Origin: JAGREO01 sp020446285
Lineage (GTDB): Bacteria; Pseudomonadota; Alphaproteobacteria; Geminicoccales; Geminicoccaceae
DNA length: 64,000 bases
Reading direction: 5' to 3'
Assembly (NCBI GenBank): GCA_041398005.1
Contig: JAWKVP010000003.1
Location: 1 to 64,000 of the forward strand
Shown here: in pieces, positions 22,220 through 30,018 of the stretch
Layout of the letters: each line of letters begins with the position of its first letter
How positions within the stretch are numbered: position 1 is the stretch's first letter
Made by a program: the position numbers and the translations under genes
The notes under the pieces: generated by a model
Databases searched by the model: none
What the model saw: only the letters and a program-made list of their open reading frames with translations
Told to the model about the DNA's origin: nothing

Positions 22220-22620
22220 TCATCGGCATCGGCAACGACCTCATCGATATTCGTCGTATCGAACGCACGCTCGAACGCTTCGGCGAACGCTTCACCCGGC
22301 GATGCTTCACCGATATCGAACGCTCGAAGGCCGAACGCCGCTACAAACCCGCAGACACCTACGCCAAGCGCTACGCTGCCAAGGAAGCCTGCACCAAGGC
22401 TCTCGGCACCGGCTTCAGTCGCGGCGTCTTCTGGCGCGACATCGGTGTGGTCAACCTGCCTTCGGGCAAACCGACACTGGCACTGACCAACGGCGCGCTC
22501 GAACGCCTGCGCGAGATCACTCCCGACGGGATGAAGGCGCATATCGAACTCACCATCACCGACGAACCGCCGATGGCCGAAGCGCTCGTCATCATCCAGG
22601 CACTGCCGGCCGGGCCCTGA
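22216..22620 (+). CDS. acpS: Holo-[acyl-carrier-protein] synthase
   Basis: AcpS transfers 4'-phosphopantetheine from CoA to apo-ACP. The 134-residue protein has the magnesium-binding motif GNDLIDIRRIERT at its N-terminus and the second motif YAAKEACTKALGTGF. The start overlaps the pdxJ stop by four bases. In many alphaproteobacteria pdxJ-acpS continues into lepB-rnc-era. Here the next gene is on the opposite strand, so that operon is broken after acpS. Confidence 0.95.
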   Translation: MIIGIGNDLIDIRRIERTLERFGERFTRRCFTDIERSKAERRYKPADTYAKRYAAKEACTKALGTGFSRGVFWRDIGVVNLPSGKPTLALTNGALERLREITPDGMKAHIELTITDEPPMAEALVIIQALPAGP

Positions 22621-22647
22621 GCGGGCACGAGACTCCGCCGGTCGCGT

Positions 22648-23799
22648 TCAGCAGCGTATCAGCCCGGTTCCGTGACGCGAAAGCGCTTCGAGGCCGGTTT
22701 CGGTAATGATCGAGGTACGTCCCAGGGTCATGGCGTGGCCGCTGGCACTGTCGGCAATGATCATGTGCAGGAAGAAGACCATGCCCGGCTGCATGATGAC
22801 CGGATTGCCCGCATGGAACATCGGCCAGTCCATCCAGCTCGGCGCATAGACCGTGCCCAGCGAATAGCCGCAGGCATTGAGCCGGTGGCCAGCGAGACCG
22901 TAGGCGTCGAGCGTGCGCGCATGAGCGTCGAACACCTCGCTCATGGCCTTTCCCGGACGAAGGGATTCCTCGCAGGCGAGCAGTGCCGCCTCGCCGGCCG
23001 CGTGCAGTTCGAGATGGCGCCGGTGCGGCTCGCCGACGATGAGCGTGCGCATCGCTGCGACGTGATATTGCCTCCAGACACCAGCCCATTCGAGGGTGAG
23101 CTGGTCGCGCGCATCGAGCCTGCGGCGACCCGACTGGTAACGGCAGAGCAGCGCGTGTTCGCCCGAGCCGATGATGAAGGGATTGCCCGGATAGTCACCG
23201 CCCGCTTCGAAGATCGCATCATGCATCCGGGCGAGGATCACGCCTTCGTCGGCGCCGGGCGCGGTTGCCTCGATGGCGGCGTCCAGCGCCGCGTCGCAAA
23301 GTTCGCCCGCCTTGCGCACACAGGCGAGTTCGGCCTCCGATTTCACCAGCCGCAGACGGGTAACGAGATCGGAGGCCTCGACCAGCACCGCCCTGCCGTC
23401 GAGCGCTGCCTCGACGCGCCGGCCATTGGCGAATGTGAGACCGTGTGCCTCGCTCTCGAAACCGAGGCGCTTGCCGTGCAGCCCGAGCTCCGCCAGCAGA
23501 TCGCCCAGATCGTCCGCCGGCGAAGCGCCATCACGGTCGATCCAGATGCGGACATCCTCGATGTTGGAGGTCAATTGCGCCTGACGCAGATCGGCAGAGC
23601 GGGTGAGCAGGACCACCCGCCCGTCGGCGCGGACGATCAGCGACTGGAAGAAGCAGAAGCCGAAGGTGTCATAGCCGGTGAGCCAGTACATGCTCGCCTG
23701 ATTGAAGAGGAGGAGGCCGTCGAGCCCGCGCTCCGCCATGACTGCAAGGACACGCCGCAGCCGCGACGCGAATTCGTCCCTTTCGAAGTGCAGGCTCAT
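22648..23799 (-). CDS. Creatinase/ectoine-hydrolase-like M24-fold protein lacking metal ligands
   Basis: The 383-residue protein has the two-domain creatinase/prolidase layout: an N-terminal creatinase_N domain (residues ~10-145) and a C-terminal pita-bread domain. The histidine of GHRLNACGYSLG is kept. The metal-binding acids of aminopeptidase P are not: TLEWAGVWRQYHVAAMRT stands where two Asp ligands are expected, and MVFFLHMIIAD where the Glu of the FTIEPG-like motif is expected. It is therefore more like creatinase or ectoine hydrolase (DoeA), which work without metal, than an Xaa-Pro peptidase. The substrate is unknown. Its start overlaps the stop of the upstream alpha/beta hydrolase (ATGA), so the two are coupled. 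Confidence 0.75.
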   Translation of the reverse strand: MSLHFERDEFASRLRRVLAVMAERGLDGLLLFNQASMYWLTGYDTFGFCFFQSLIVRADGRVVLLTRSADLRQAQLTSNIEDVRIWIDRDGASPADDLGDLLAELGLHGKRLGFESEAHGLTFANGRRVEAALDGRAVLVEASDLVTRLRLVKSEAELACVRKAGELCDAALDAAIEATAPGADEGVILARMHDAIFEAGGDYPGNPFIIGSGEHALLCRYQSGRRRLDARDQLTLEWAGVWRQYHVAAMRTLIVGEPHRRHLELHAAGEAALLACEESLRPGKAMSEVFDAHARTLDAYGLAGHRLNACGYSLGTVYAPSWMDWPMFHAGNPVIMQPGMVFFLHMIIADSASGHAMTLGRTSIITETGLEALSRHGTGLIRC

Positions 23800-24605
23800 G
23801 CGATGCGCCCCGCGAGTTCGCGGCAGGCCCCGATGACATCGTCAGGCGTCTCGACAGGCAGCATGTGGGCGGCTTCGGCAACGTTCACGCGCCGGGCATC
23901 CGCAAAGCGCCGGGACAGTCGGTCGACCACCTGTTCGTCGTAGAAGACCCTGTCCTGCAGGCCGGTAAGGATCGTCACGGGCACCTCCACGCTTTCATAA
24001 TCGACGGCCCAGTCCGCCGTGGCGCCGGCGGCGAGCAGGCGCGCATCGACATGAGCAGGAGAAAGCGGTTCATAGGGTTCGGGAGCGAGCATCGTCGGGA
24101 AATGGGCCTCCTGAAAACGTTCGCCGAAAACGAGCGGGCCATAGAGATCGCGCAACAGACGTCCACCGCCGACGAGTGCTGCCCGGTGGGTCGCCGCATT
24201 CACCCAGCGAAGGCGCGGGCTGTCGATGCGCAGTGTGTTGATGAGCAGCATCGCCGCCGCCCTGCGGCCGCCGAGATGAGCATCGAGGGCGAACAGCCCG
24301 CCAATGGACATGCCGACATAGACCGGCCGGGCCGGCCTGAGCGCATCCAGAAGCGCCATGCCATCATCTGCAATCTGACGCGCGCTGATTTCGGTCCGGT
24401 CGTCGACGGGACTGTCCTGCTGACCACGATAGTTCCAGAGCAGCGTGCCGAATCCGTCGGCTTCGAGCGCCGGCGCGATCGATGCCCGCCACATGCCGAG
24501 ATTGCCGGAAAGCGCATTGAAGAACACGAATGTCGGCTTTCCCGCGCTCGCCGCGTGATGTTCGTGGAAGAGGCCGTTCGCCCGATCGATGGCATGCAGC
24601 GGCAT
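23796..24605 (-). CDS. Alpha/beta-fold hydrolase
   Basis: The 269-residue protein has the alpha/beta-hydrolase pattern. These are an oxyanion-type segment FVFFNALSGNLGMW near residue 30, the nucleophile elbow GMSIGGLFALDAH (Ser), a late Asp in TILTGLQDRVFYDE and the catalytic His in VAEAAHMLPVETPDD. It resembles 3-oxoadipate enol-lactonase-type esterases, but the substrate cannot be told. ATG 24605 follows GGGAGGA. It is the first gene of a two-gene operon with the M24-like hydrolase, so both may act on one amide or ester compound. Confidence 0.8.
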   Translation of the reverse strand: MPLHAIDRANGLFHEHHAASAGKPTFVFFNALSGNLGMWRASIAPALEADGFGTLLWNYRGQQDSPVDDRTEISARQIADDGMALLDALRPARPVYVGMSIGGLFALDAHLGGRRAAAMLLINTLRIDSPRLRWVNAATHRAALVGGGRLLRDLYGPLVFGERFQEAHFPTMLAPEPYEPLSPAHVDARLLAAGATADWAVDYESVEVPVTILTGLQDRVFYDEQVVDRLSRRFADARRVNVAEAAHMLPVETPDDVIGACRELAGRIA

Positions 24606-24719
24606 GACTGTCCTCCCTGTTCTCCCACGAGCCCGATTACCCGTAGCGGCCCGGCGTGGCAAGCGGCTGGCGCAGGCCCGGACATGGGGCTATCAAGATC
24701 CGCGAAGGAGGAGACCGAG

Positions 24720-25127
24720 ATGGCATACTGGCTGATGAAGACCGAGCCGGGCGACTATGACTGGGACCGGTTCGTGAAGGACGGCCGCACCCAATGGGAC
24801 GGTGTCCGCAATCACCAGGCAGCGGCGAACATGCGGGCGATGAAAAAGGGCGAGGCGGTCTTCTTCTACCGGTCGCTGAAGAACCCCGCGATCGTCGGGG
24901 TGATGACGGTGATCCGGGAAGCCTATCCCGCCCCCGATGACGAGACCGGCAAGTTCGTTCAGGTCGATCTCGAGCCGCTTCGGCCCGTCCGCGAAGAGGT
25001 ATCGCTCAAGGCCATCAAGGCCGAGCCGGCACTCGAGGGACTTGCGCTGATCCGCCAGTCACGGCTCTCGGTCATGCCCGTGAGCGACGAACACTGGAAG
25101 GTGCTGAACAGGATGGCCGGCCTCTGA
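24720..25127 (+). CDS. EVE domain-containing protein
   Basis: The 135-residue protein is a single EVE domain, a PUA/YTH-like fold thought to bind modified nucleic-acid bases. Recognisable features are the start MAYWLMKTEPGDYDWDRFVK, the conserved WDGVRNHQAAANMR and GEAVFFYRSLKNPAIVGVM. AAGGAGG just upstream fixes the ATG at 24720. Freestanding EVE proteins of this size are widespread in alphaproteobacteria and their role is not settled. The AbrB-family gene follows after five bases, but the pairing may be incidental. Confidence 0.9.
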   Translation: MAYWLMKTEPGDYDWDRFVKDGRTQWDGVRNHQAAANMRAMKKGEAVFFYRSLKNPAIVGVMTVIREAYPAPDDETGKFVQVDLEPLRPVREEVSLKAIKAEPALEGLALIRQSRLSVMPVSDEHWKVLNRMAGL

Positions 25128-25132
25128 ATTCG

Positions 25133-26188
25133 ATGTCCCCGCCGTCCCGCAAACCCGGCCGGATCCGGTCGCTGGTCATGACGCTCGGTCTCGGCGCGCT
25201 GGGTGGCGCGCTGTTCCACCTTCTTGATCTGCCGCTGGCGTGGATGCTCGGCGCGATGCTGCTGACGACAGTCGCGAGCATGGCCGGTTTCAGGCTGGCG
25301 ATGCCGAAAGTACTGCGCGACCCCATGGTGGCCGTGCTGGGCGTCCTGCTGGGATCGGGCTTCGACCTCGAACTGCTCGTGGCCGCCCGCGGCTGGCTTC
25401 CGACCATCGCCGTCCTGCCCTTCTATGTTGTCTTCGTCGGCGGCGTGGGCTTCCTCTATCTGCGCCATGTGACCGGCCTCGACGTCCGCACCGCCTTCTT
25501 TTCCGCCACGCCCGGAGGATTTGGCGAGATGATCGTCATGGGCGAACAGGCAGGCGGTGACGTTCGCCGGATCGCGCTGATGCACTCCACGCGCGTGCTG
25601 CTGATCGTCCTGATGGTGCCCTTCCTCGTGCGCAGCCTCTTTTTCGGCAACGCCGACCTGCCGACGGCCACAACGGACACGACCGCCGGTGTCGATGTCG
25701 TCGAACTCCTCGTCCTCCTCGCCTGCGCGGTCATCGGCTACAAGGCCGGACAATGGGCGAAGCTGCCCGGCGGCACGATCGTCGGACCGATGATCCTCAG
25801 TGCGGCAGCACATATCGCCGGACTTGCGCATGGCGCCCCGCCCTTCGCCGTTGTCGCCATCGCCCAGCTCGTCATCGGTGCCGGAATCGGCACACGGTTC
25901 AGCGGCTTTCCGCTTCGCGACGTCCTCCTCACATTGCGGGCCGGGCTCGGACTGGTCCTCACGCTGTTTGCCGCGACCTTTGCCGTCGGTGCCATCGCTC
26001 ATACGCTCACCAGTGCATCGCCCATCGCCCTCTTTCTCGCACTTGCGCCCGGTGGCGTCGCGGAAATGAGCCTCGTCGCCCTGGCGCTGGGAATCGAGCC
26101 CGCCTATGTCGCCATCCACCACATCATCCGCATCGCACTGGTGGTGATGATGGCCGGCCCTGTCTTCAAGCGCCTCGAACGTCCCTGA
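25133..26188 (+). CDS. AbrB-family integral membrane protein
   Basis: This is a 351-residue, very hydrophobic protein with about ten predicted membrane segments and an internal duplication. The segments LPLAWMLGAMLLTT and KLPGGTIVGPMILSAAAHI occupy equivalent positions in the two halves, as do ATPGGFGEMIVMGEQAGGD and LAPGGVAEMSLVALALGIE. This is the AbrB duplication family (COG3180), sometimes mislabelled ammonia monooxygenase. E. coli AbrB was named from a regulatory phenotype, and the transported substrate is unknown. It begins five bases after the EVE gene and may be co-transcribed with it. Confidence 0.85.
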   Translation: MSPPSRKPGRIRSLVMTLGLGALGGALFHLLDLPLAWMLGAMLLTTVASMAGFRLAMPKVLRDPMVAVLGVLLGSGFDLELLVAARGWLPTIAVLPFYVVFVGGVGFLYLRHVTGLDVRTAFFSATPGGFGEMIVMGEQAGGDVRRIALMHSTRVLLIVLMVPFLVRSLFFGNADLPTATTDTTAGVDVVELLVLLACAVIGYKAGQWAKLPGGTIVGPMILSAAAHIAGLAHGAPPFAVVAIAQLVIGAGIGTRFSGFPLRDVLLTLRAGLGLVLTLFAATFAVGAIAHTLTSASPIALFLALAPGGVAEMSLVALALGIEPAYVAIHHIIRIALVVMMAGPVFKRLERP

Positions 26189-26388
26189 TATGAATCTCTT
26201 CGGGTTCAAGCCCCCCGCTGCTGCTGCGGATCCGGAGGAGCACAGCGACGACCGGCGACCATGTCGAAAACGCCATGGCAACGAACCGGATTCCCGCTGA
26301 TACTGGCCAAACGGGTTCCCCGCCCTGTTTTGCCTGAGGGGCTCCCGCCGACGTCACGATGGTGGAACAACCAGCCGGTCTCTGCAGC

Positions 26389-27132
26389 ATGACATCCTCC
26401 CCGCCCGTCCGCCGAAATCTCGTCATCGCCTGTGGCGCCCTCGCCCGCGAGATCAGGGTACTGATCGAGGTGAACGGTTTCGACCATCTCGATCTCGTCT
26501 GCCTGCCGGCAAGCCTGCACAATCGCCCCGAGCTGATCCCGGAGGCGGTTCGCACGCGGATTCGCGAAAAACGGGACCACTACGAGAAAATCTATTGCGC
26601 CTACGCCGATTGCGGCACAGGCGGAATGCTCGACAGCGTGCTGGCGATGGAAGGCGTGCCACGGATCGGCGGCGCACATTGCTATGCCTTCTTCGCCGGG
26701 CAGGAAGCATTCGCGGCACTCGCCGAGGCCGAACCGGGCACCTTCTATCTGACCGACTTTCTCGTGCGCCAGTTCGAGACGCTGGTCATCGAGGGCATGG
26801 GGCTCGACCGCCACCCCGACCTGCTCGGCCTTTATTTCGGCAATTACACGAAGCTCGTCTATCTTTCGCAGACGGCCGATGCCGGACTGCTCGAACAGGC
26901 GAAAGCGGCCGCCGGACGTCTCGCGCTTGCCTTCGAGCATGTCGAGACGGGCATGGGCGAGCTGGCCGGTTTCATCAAACTGGCAGCCAGCGGCGAAGGT
27001 GAACCGCCGGCGGCGCCGCCTGCGGGCAAGTTCCCGAACGAACCGGCATCCGGACGCCCCGGATCGGTTCTTCGCCGAACCTCGGCACGCACGCGGGGAC
27101 GCCACCGGGGACGCAGCAACCGTCGAAACTGA
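26389..27132 (+). CDS. DUF1638 protein, first gene of the corrinoid/folate C1 cluster
   Basis: The 247-residue protein matches the DUF1638 pattern. Three cysteines sit in conserved settings: VIACGALAREI near residue 20, YADCGTGGML near 75 and RIGGAHCYAFFAG near 100. Other typical segments are LPASLHNRP and TFYLTDFLVRQFE. The last ~45 residues are Pro/Arg-rich and probably disordered. The cysteines could bind a metal or corrinoid, which is inference. DUF1638 genes are repeatedly found next to corrinoid methyltransferase genes, as here. ATG 26389 and ATG 26359 are both possible and neither has a clear ribosome-binding site. A 130-base gap separates it from the next gene. Confidence 0.75.
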   Translation: MTSSPPVRRNLVIACGALAREIRVLIEVNGFDHLDLVCLPASLHNRPELIPEAVRTRIREKRDHYEKIYCAYADCGTGGMLDSVLAMEGVPRIGGAHCYAFFAGQEAFAALAEAEPGTFYLTDFLVRQFETLVIEGMGLDRHPDLLGLYFGNYTKLVYLSQTADAGLLEQAKAAAGRLALAFEHVETGMGELAGFIKLAASGEGEPPAAPPAGKFPNEPASGRPGSVLRRTSARTRGRHRGRSNRRN

Positions 27133-27262
27133 GACTTCCCCGTGTTTTCGCAAGAAGGTGCCGCGTTTTTGAAAGATCCTGCGGCAAAATCGGCGCAAAC
27201 GGCTGCGAACCGGTTGCTCCGACGCTGTCGGCGGAGCGGACGCTCTATTCGGGAGTGTGCCC

Positions 27263-27568
27263 ATGGTGCAGAAGATCATCGTCTACTGGCGGGATATCCC
27301 GGCCCAGGTGATCGTGAAGGCCGGCCGCAGGACGGCCAGGCGGCAACTGCCCGAGCGCTTCGAACAGGCGATCGACCGCGCCGCCATGCGCGCGAAGCTC
27401 ACCGGCACGGATGCCTATCTCGAACAGTGGCGACGCGGCGATCCGGTGGCGGTGGAAGGCGATCCGGAAACCGTGGCGGAGAATGCCGCCGCCACACTCG
27501 AGACGGATTACGATGTCGAGCGGGTCCGGGCCCTCGTCGATGCCCTCGGCTTCGAGCCGGAACGCTGA
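27263..27568 (+). CDS. 'Virulence factor' domain (PF13769-like) small protein
   Basis: The protein is 101 residues, starting MVQKIIVYWRDIPAQVIVKA. Typical features are AGRRTARRQLPERFEQAIDRAAM and DAYLEQWRRGDP, with an acidic C-terminal half. The family carries the unhelpful name 'virulence factor'. In alphaproteobacteria it sits in methyl-THF/corrinoid gene clusters, so a role in C1 transfer is more likely. ATG 27263 is chosen because GGGAG lies 7 bases upstream; a GTG at 27257 is too close to it. The stop is one base from the next start, so translation is coupled with the MetV-like gene. No enzyme motif is visible. Confidence 0.7.
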   Translation: MVQKIIVYWRDIPAQVIVKAGRRTARRQLPERFEQAIDRAAMRAKLTGTDAYLEQWRRGDPVAVEGDPETVAENAAATLETDYDVERVRALVDALGFEPER

Positions 27569-27569
27569 G

Positions 27570-28067
27570 ATGTACGGCCTGCGCCTCTGGTCCGTTCGCC
27601 ACGCCAACCTGTTCGAGAGCTTCTATCGCGTGTTCGAACGCGGTTACGTCGCACTGGCCCCGCTGGTGCGCAGGATCGGTCCCGAGCGTATCGAACGGCC
27701 GGTGACGGCGGTCGAGAGAGCGGTCAAGGGTGCTCTCTTCGACTGCCGCATGTGCGGGCGCTGCGTGCTCTCCTCCACCGGCATGTCGTGTCCGATGAAC
27801 TGCGCCAAGCAGATGCGTAACGGTCCCTGCGGCGGCGTTCGTCCCGACGGCCATTGCGAGGTCAAGCCGGAGATGCGCTGTGTCTGGGTGCAGGCTCATG
27901 AGGGCTCGCGGCGCATGGCGGGCGGTGACGCGATCATGGACATCCAGAAGCCAGTCGACCGCAGCATGGAAGGCTCGTCCTCATGGTTGCGGGTGATGGG
28001 CGAGAAGGCACCACCACCGCCGACCGACGGCGCGCTCGCGAAAACGGCGGAGAGCAGGGCGAAATGA
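27570..28067 (+). CDS. Methylenetetrahydrofolate reductase C-terminal domain protein (MetV-like)
   Basis: The 165-residue protein belongs to the MTHFR_C family (PF12225), like MetV of acetogens. In MetV this cysteine-rich subunit partners MetF and carries metal or iron-sulfur centres. The central region holds nine cysteines in the spacing CRMCGRC...SCPMNC...PCGG...HCEV...RCVW (about residues 53-108). The N-terminus (WSVRHANLFESFYRVFERGY) is helical and the C-terminus is low-complexity. It starts one base after the preceding gene, and its stop overlaps the metF start (ATGA). This strongly implies a stoichiometric MetF partner. The electron donor is unknown. Confidence 0.85.
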   Translation: MYGLRLWSVRHANLFESFYRVFERGYVALAPLVRRIGPERIERPVTAVERAVKGALFDCRMCGRCVLSSTGMSCPMNCAKQMRNGPCGGVRPDGHCEVKPEMRCVWVQAHEGSRRMAGGDAIMDIQKPVDRSMEGSSSWLRVMGEKAPPPPTDGALAKTAESRAK

Positions 28068-29110
28068 GTACCGACCGGCTCGATCCCGCCGCCCAGCTCA
28101 AGCCCCTTCCCGGTTATGCAAGCACCGGCCGTCTCGAACGCGTCCTGCGCACCGGACGCTTTGCCGTCACCTCCGAGCTCAATCCGCCCGACTCCGCCGA
28201 TCCGGGCGAGGTCTTCGAAAGGGCACTGGTCCTCTCCGAGGTCTGCGACGCGATCAATGCGGTGGATGCGTCGGGCGCCAATGTGCACATGTCATCCATG
28301 GGCATCTGCTCGCTCCTGAGCCGGGCCGGTTATGCCAGCGTCCTGCAGGTCGCCTGCCGCGACAGGAACCGCATCGCCATCCAGGGCGACATTCTCGGTG
28401 CCGCGGCCATGGGTGTGACCAACATCCTCTGTCTCACCGGCGACGGCGTGCAGTGCGGCGACCAGCCGGGTGCCAGACCGGTCTTCGATCTCGACAGCAT
28501 CTCGCTGCTCGAAACCGTGCGCACGATGCGCGACGAGAGCCGCTTTCTCTCCGGGCGCAAACTCACCGTCCCGCCGCGCATGTTCATCGGCGCGGCCGCC
28601 AATCCGTTCGTGCCGCCCAAGGATTTCCGCGCCAGACATCTGGGCAAGAAGGTGCAGGCCGGAGCCGATTTCATCCAGACCCAGTACGTCTACGATCTGC
28701 CGGTCTTCGAACGGTTCATGCAGCAGGTCCGCGACATGGGTCTGCATGAGAAATGCTTCATCCTTGCCGGCGTCGGGCCGCTCGCCTCCGCCCGTACCGC
28801 CCGCTGGATGCGCTCGAACGTCCCGGGTGTGCACATTCCCGATGCGATCATCGACCGTCTGGACAGGGCCGGGCCGCCCAAGGCAGCCAAGGCCGAGGGC
28901 AAGGCGATCTGCATCGAACTCATTCAGCGCCTGCGCGAGATCGGCGGCGTTTGCGGTGTGCATGTCATGGCCTATCGCCAGGAAGAATTCGTCTCCGAGA
29001 TCATCACCAGTTCGGGTGTCCTGCAGGGCCGGCGTGGCCGGGCTCTCAATCCGAACCGGCGATCCAACGCTCAGAACCGCCCTCCCATCGACGAGGAAGC
29101 CCGCACATGA
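28064..29110 (+). CDS. metF: Methylenetetrahydrofolate reductase (MetF family)
   Basis: MetF reduces 5,10-methylene-THF to 5-methyl-THF using flavin. The 348-residue protein shows the FAD-linked TIM-barrel pattern: FAVTSELNPPDSADPGEVFE at the N-terminus, NILCLTGDGVQCGDQPGA (flavin/folate site) and KVQAGADFIQTQYVYDL. It is about 50 residues longer than E. coli MetF, with a basic tail (RRGRALNPNRRSNAQN). Its start overlaps the MetV-like gene and its stop overlaps the methyltransferase gene, both by ATGA. Together the three genes would make methyl-THF and pass its methyl group on. The MetV-like partner suggests an acetogen-type MetFV electron route rather than simple NADH use. Confidence 0.9.
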   Translation: MSTDRLDPAAQLKPLPGYASTGRLERVLRTGRFAVTSELNPPDSADPGEVFERALVLSEVCDAINAVDASGANVHMSSMGICSLLSRAGYASVLQVACRDRNRIAIQGDILGAAAMGVTNILCLTGDGVQCGDQPGARPVFDLDSISLLETVRTMRDESRFLSGRKLTVPPRMFIGAAANPFVPPKDFRARHLGKKVQAGADFIQTQYVYDLPVFERFMQQVRDMGLHEKCFILAGVGPLASARTARWMRSNVPGVHIPDAIIDRLDRAGPPKAAKAEGKAICIELIQRLREIGGVCGVHVMAYRQEEFVSEIITSSGVLQGRRGRALNPNRRSNAQNRPPIDEEART

Positions 29111-30018
29111 CCGAGACCATCATCAGCTCTCACAGGAAAGAGGTCGTGATCGGCTTCGATCGTCCGTTCTGTGTCATCGGCGAACGGATCAATCCCACCG
29201 GGCGCAAGAAGCTCGCAGCACAGATGGCCGAGGGCGATTTTTCCACCGTCGAGGCCGACGCGGTTGCCCAGGTCGAGGCCGGCGCGCACATGCTCGACGT
29301 CAATGCCGGCATTCCGCTCGCCGACGAGCCGGCCATTCTCGCCTCCACCATCAAGCTGGTACAATCGCTGGTGGATGTCCCGCTTTCCATTGACAGCTCG
29401 ATCGTCGCCGCACTCGAGGCCGGGCTTGCCGTCTATCAGGGCAAGCCGCTGGTCAATTCGGTCACGGGCGAGGAGGAGCGGCTCGAAGCCGTACTGCCGC
29501 TCATCAGGAAGTACAATGCCGCGGTGGTTGCCATTTCCAACGACGAGACCGGTATTTCCGAAGATCCGGACGTGCGTTTCGAGGTGGCGAGGAAGATCGT
29601 CCAGCGCGCTGCCGATCATGGCATTCCGAGTTCGGATATCGTCGTCGACCCGCTGGTGATGCCCATCGGCGCTCTGGGACAGGCGGGGAATTCCGCTTTC
29701 AGGCTCCTGCGCCGGCTCAAGGAAGAACTCAAGGTGAATACCACCTGCGGTGCGTCCAATGTCAGTTTCGGCCTTCCCAACCGGCATGGGCTCAATGCGG
29801 CGTTCCTGTGCATGGCCGCCTGCGCCGGCATGACCTCGGCGATCATGAACCCGCTGCATGCCGAGGAAATGACGGCGATCATGGGCAGCGACGTGATGAT
29901 GGGCAAGGATGTGAACTGCCGCCGCTGGCTCACCAGGTTCCGCGAGCCGGTGCCGGAAGGTGCCGCCGGCGGAGCGCGTGGCGAACGCGGCGAGCGGCGC
30001 CGGCGGCGGGCAGGCTGA
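29107..30018 (+). CDS. Methyltetrahydrofolate:corrinoid methyltransferase (pterin-binding)
   Basis: The 303-residue protein is a stand-alone pterin-binding TIM barrel like the folate domain of MetH or MtgA/AcsE. It moves the methyl group between methyl-THF and the cobalt of a corrinoid protein. Key segments are CVIGERINPTGRKKLA, AGAHMLDVNAGIPLADEP, PLSIDSSIVAALEAGL, LVNSVTGEEERLEAVLP and TTCGASNVSFGLPNRHGLN. The last ~25 residues are Gly/Arg-rich. It overlaps metF and the RamA-like gene (TGATG at 30016-30020). No corrinoid-binding protein, homocysteine methyltransferase or MttB-type enzyme is in the window, so the partner must be encoded elsewhere. Confidence 0.9.
   Translation: MTETIISSHRKEVVIGFDRPFCVIGERINPTGRKKLAAQMAEGDFSTVEADAVAQVEAGAHMLDVNAGIPLADEPAILASTIKLVQSLVDVPLSIDSSIVAALEAGLAVYQGKPLVNSVTGEEERLEAVLPLIRKYNAAVVAISNDETGISEDPDVRFEVARKIVQRAADHGIPSSDIVVDPLVMPIGALGQAGNSAFRLLRRLKEELKVNTTCGASNVSFGLPNRHGLNAAFLCMAACAGMTSAIMNPLHAEEMTAIMGSDVMMGKDVNCRRWLTRFREPVPEGAAGGARGERGERRRRRAG

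Noticed and set aside
26189..26388. Possible SAM or cobalamin riboswitch before the C1 cluster
   Set aside because: I looked for the SAM-II core and the B12 box and found neither; the DUF1638 leader shows no clear riboswitch fold by eye.
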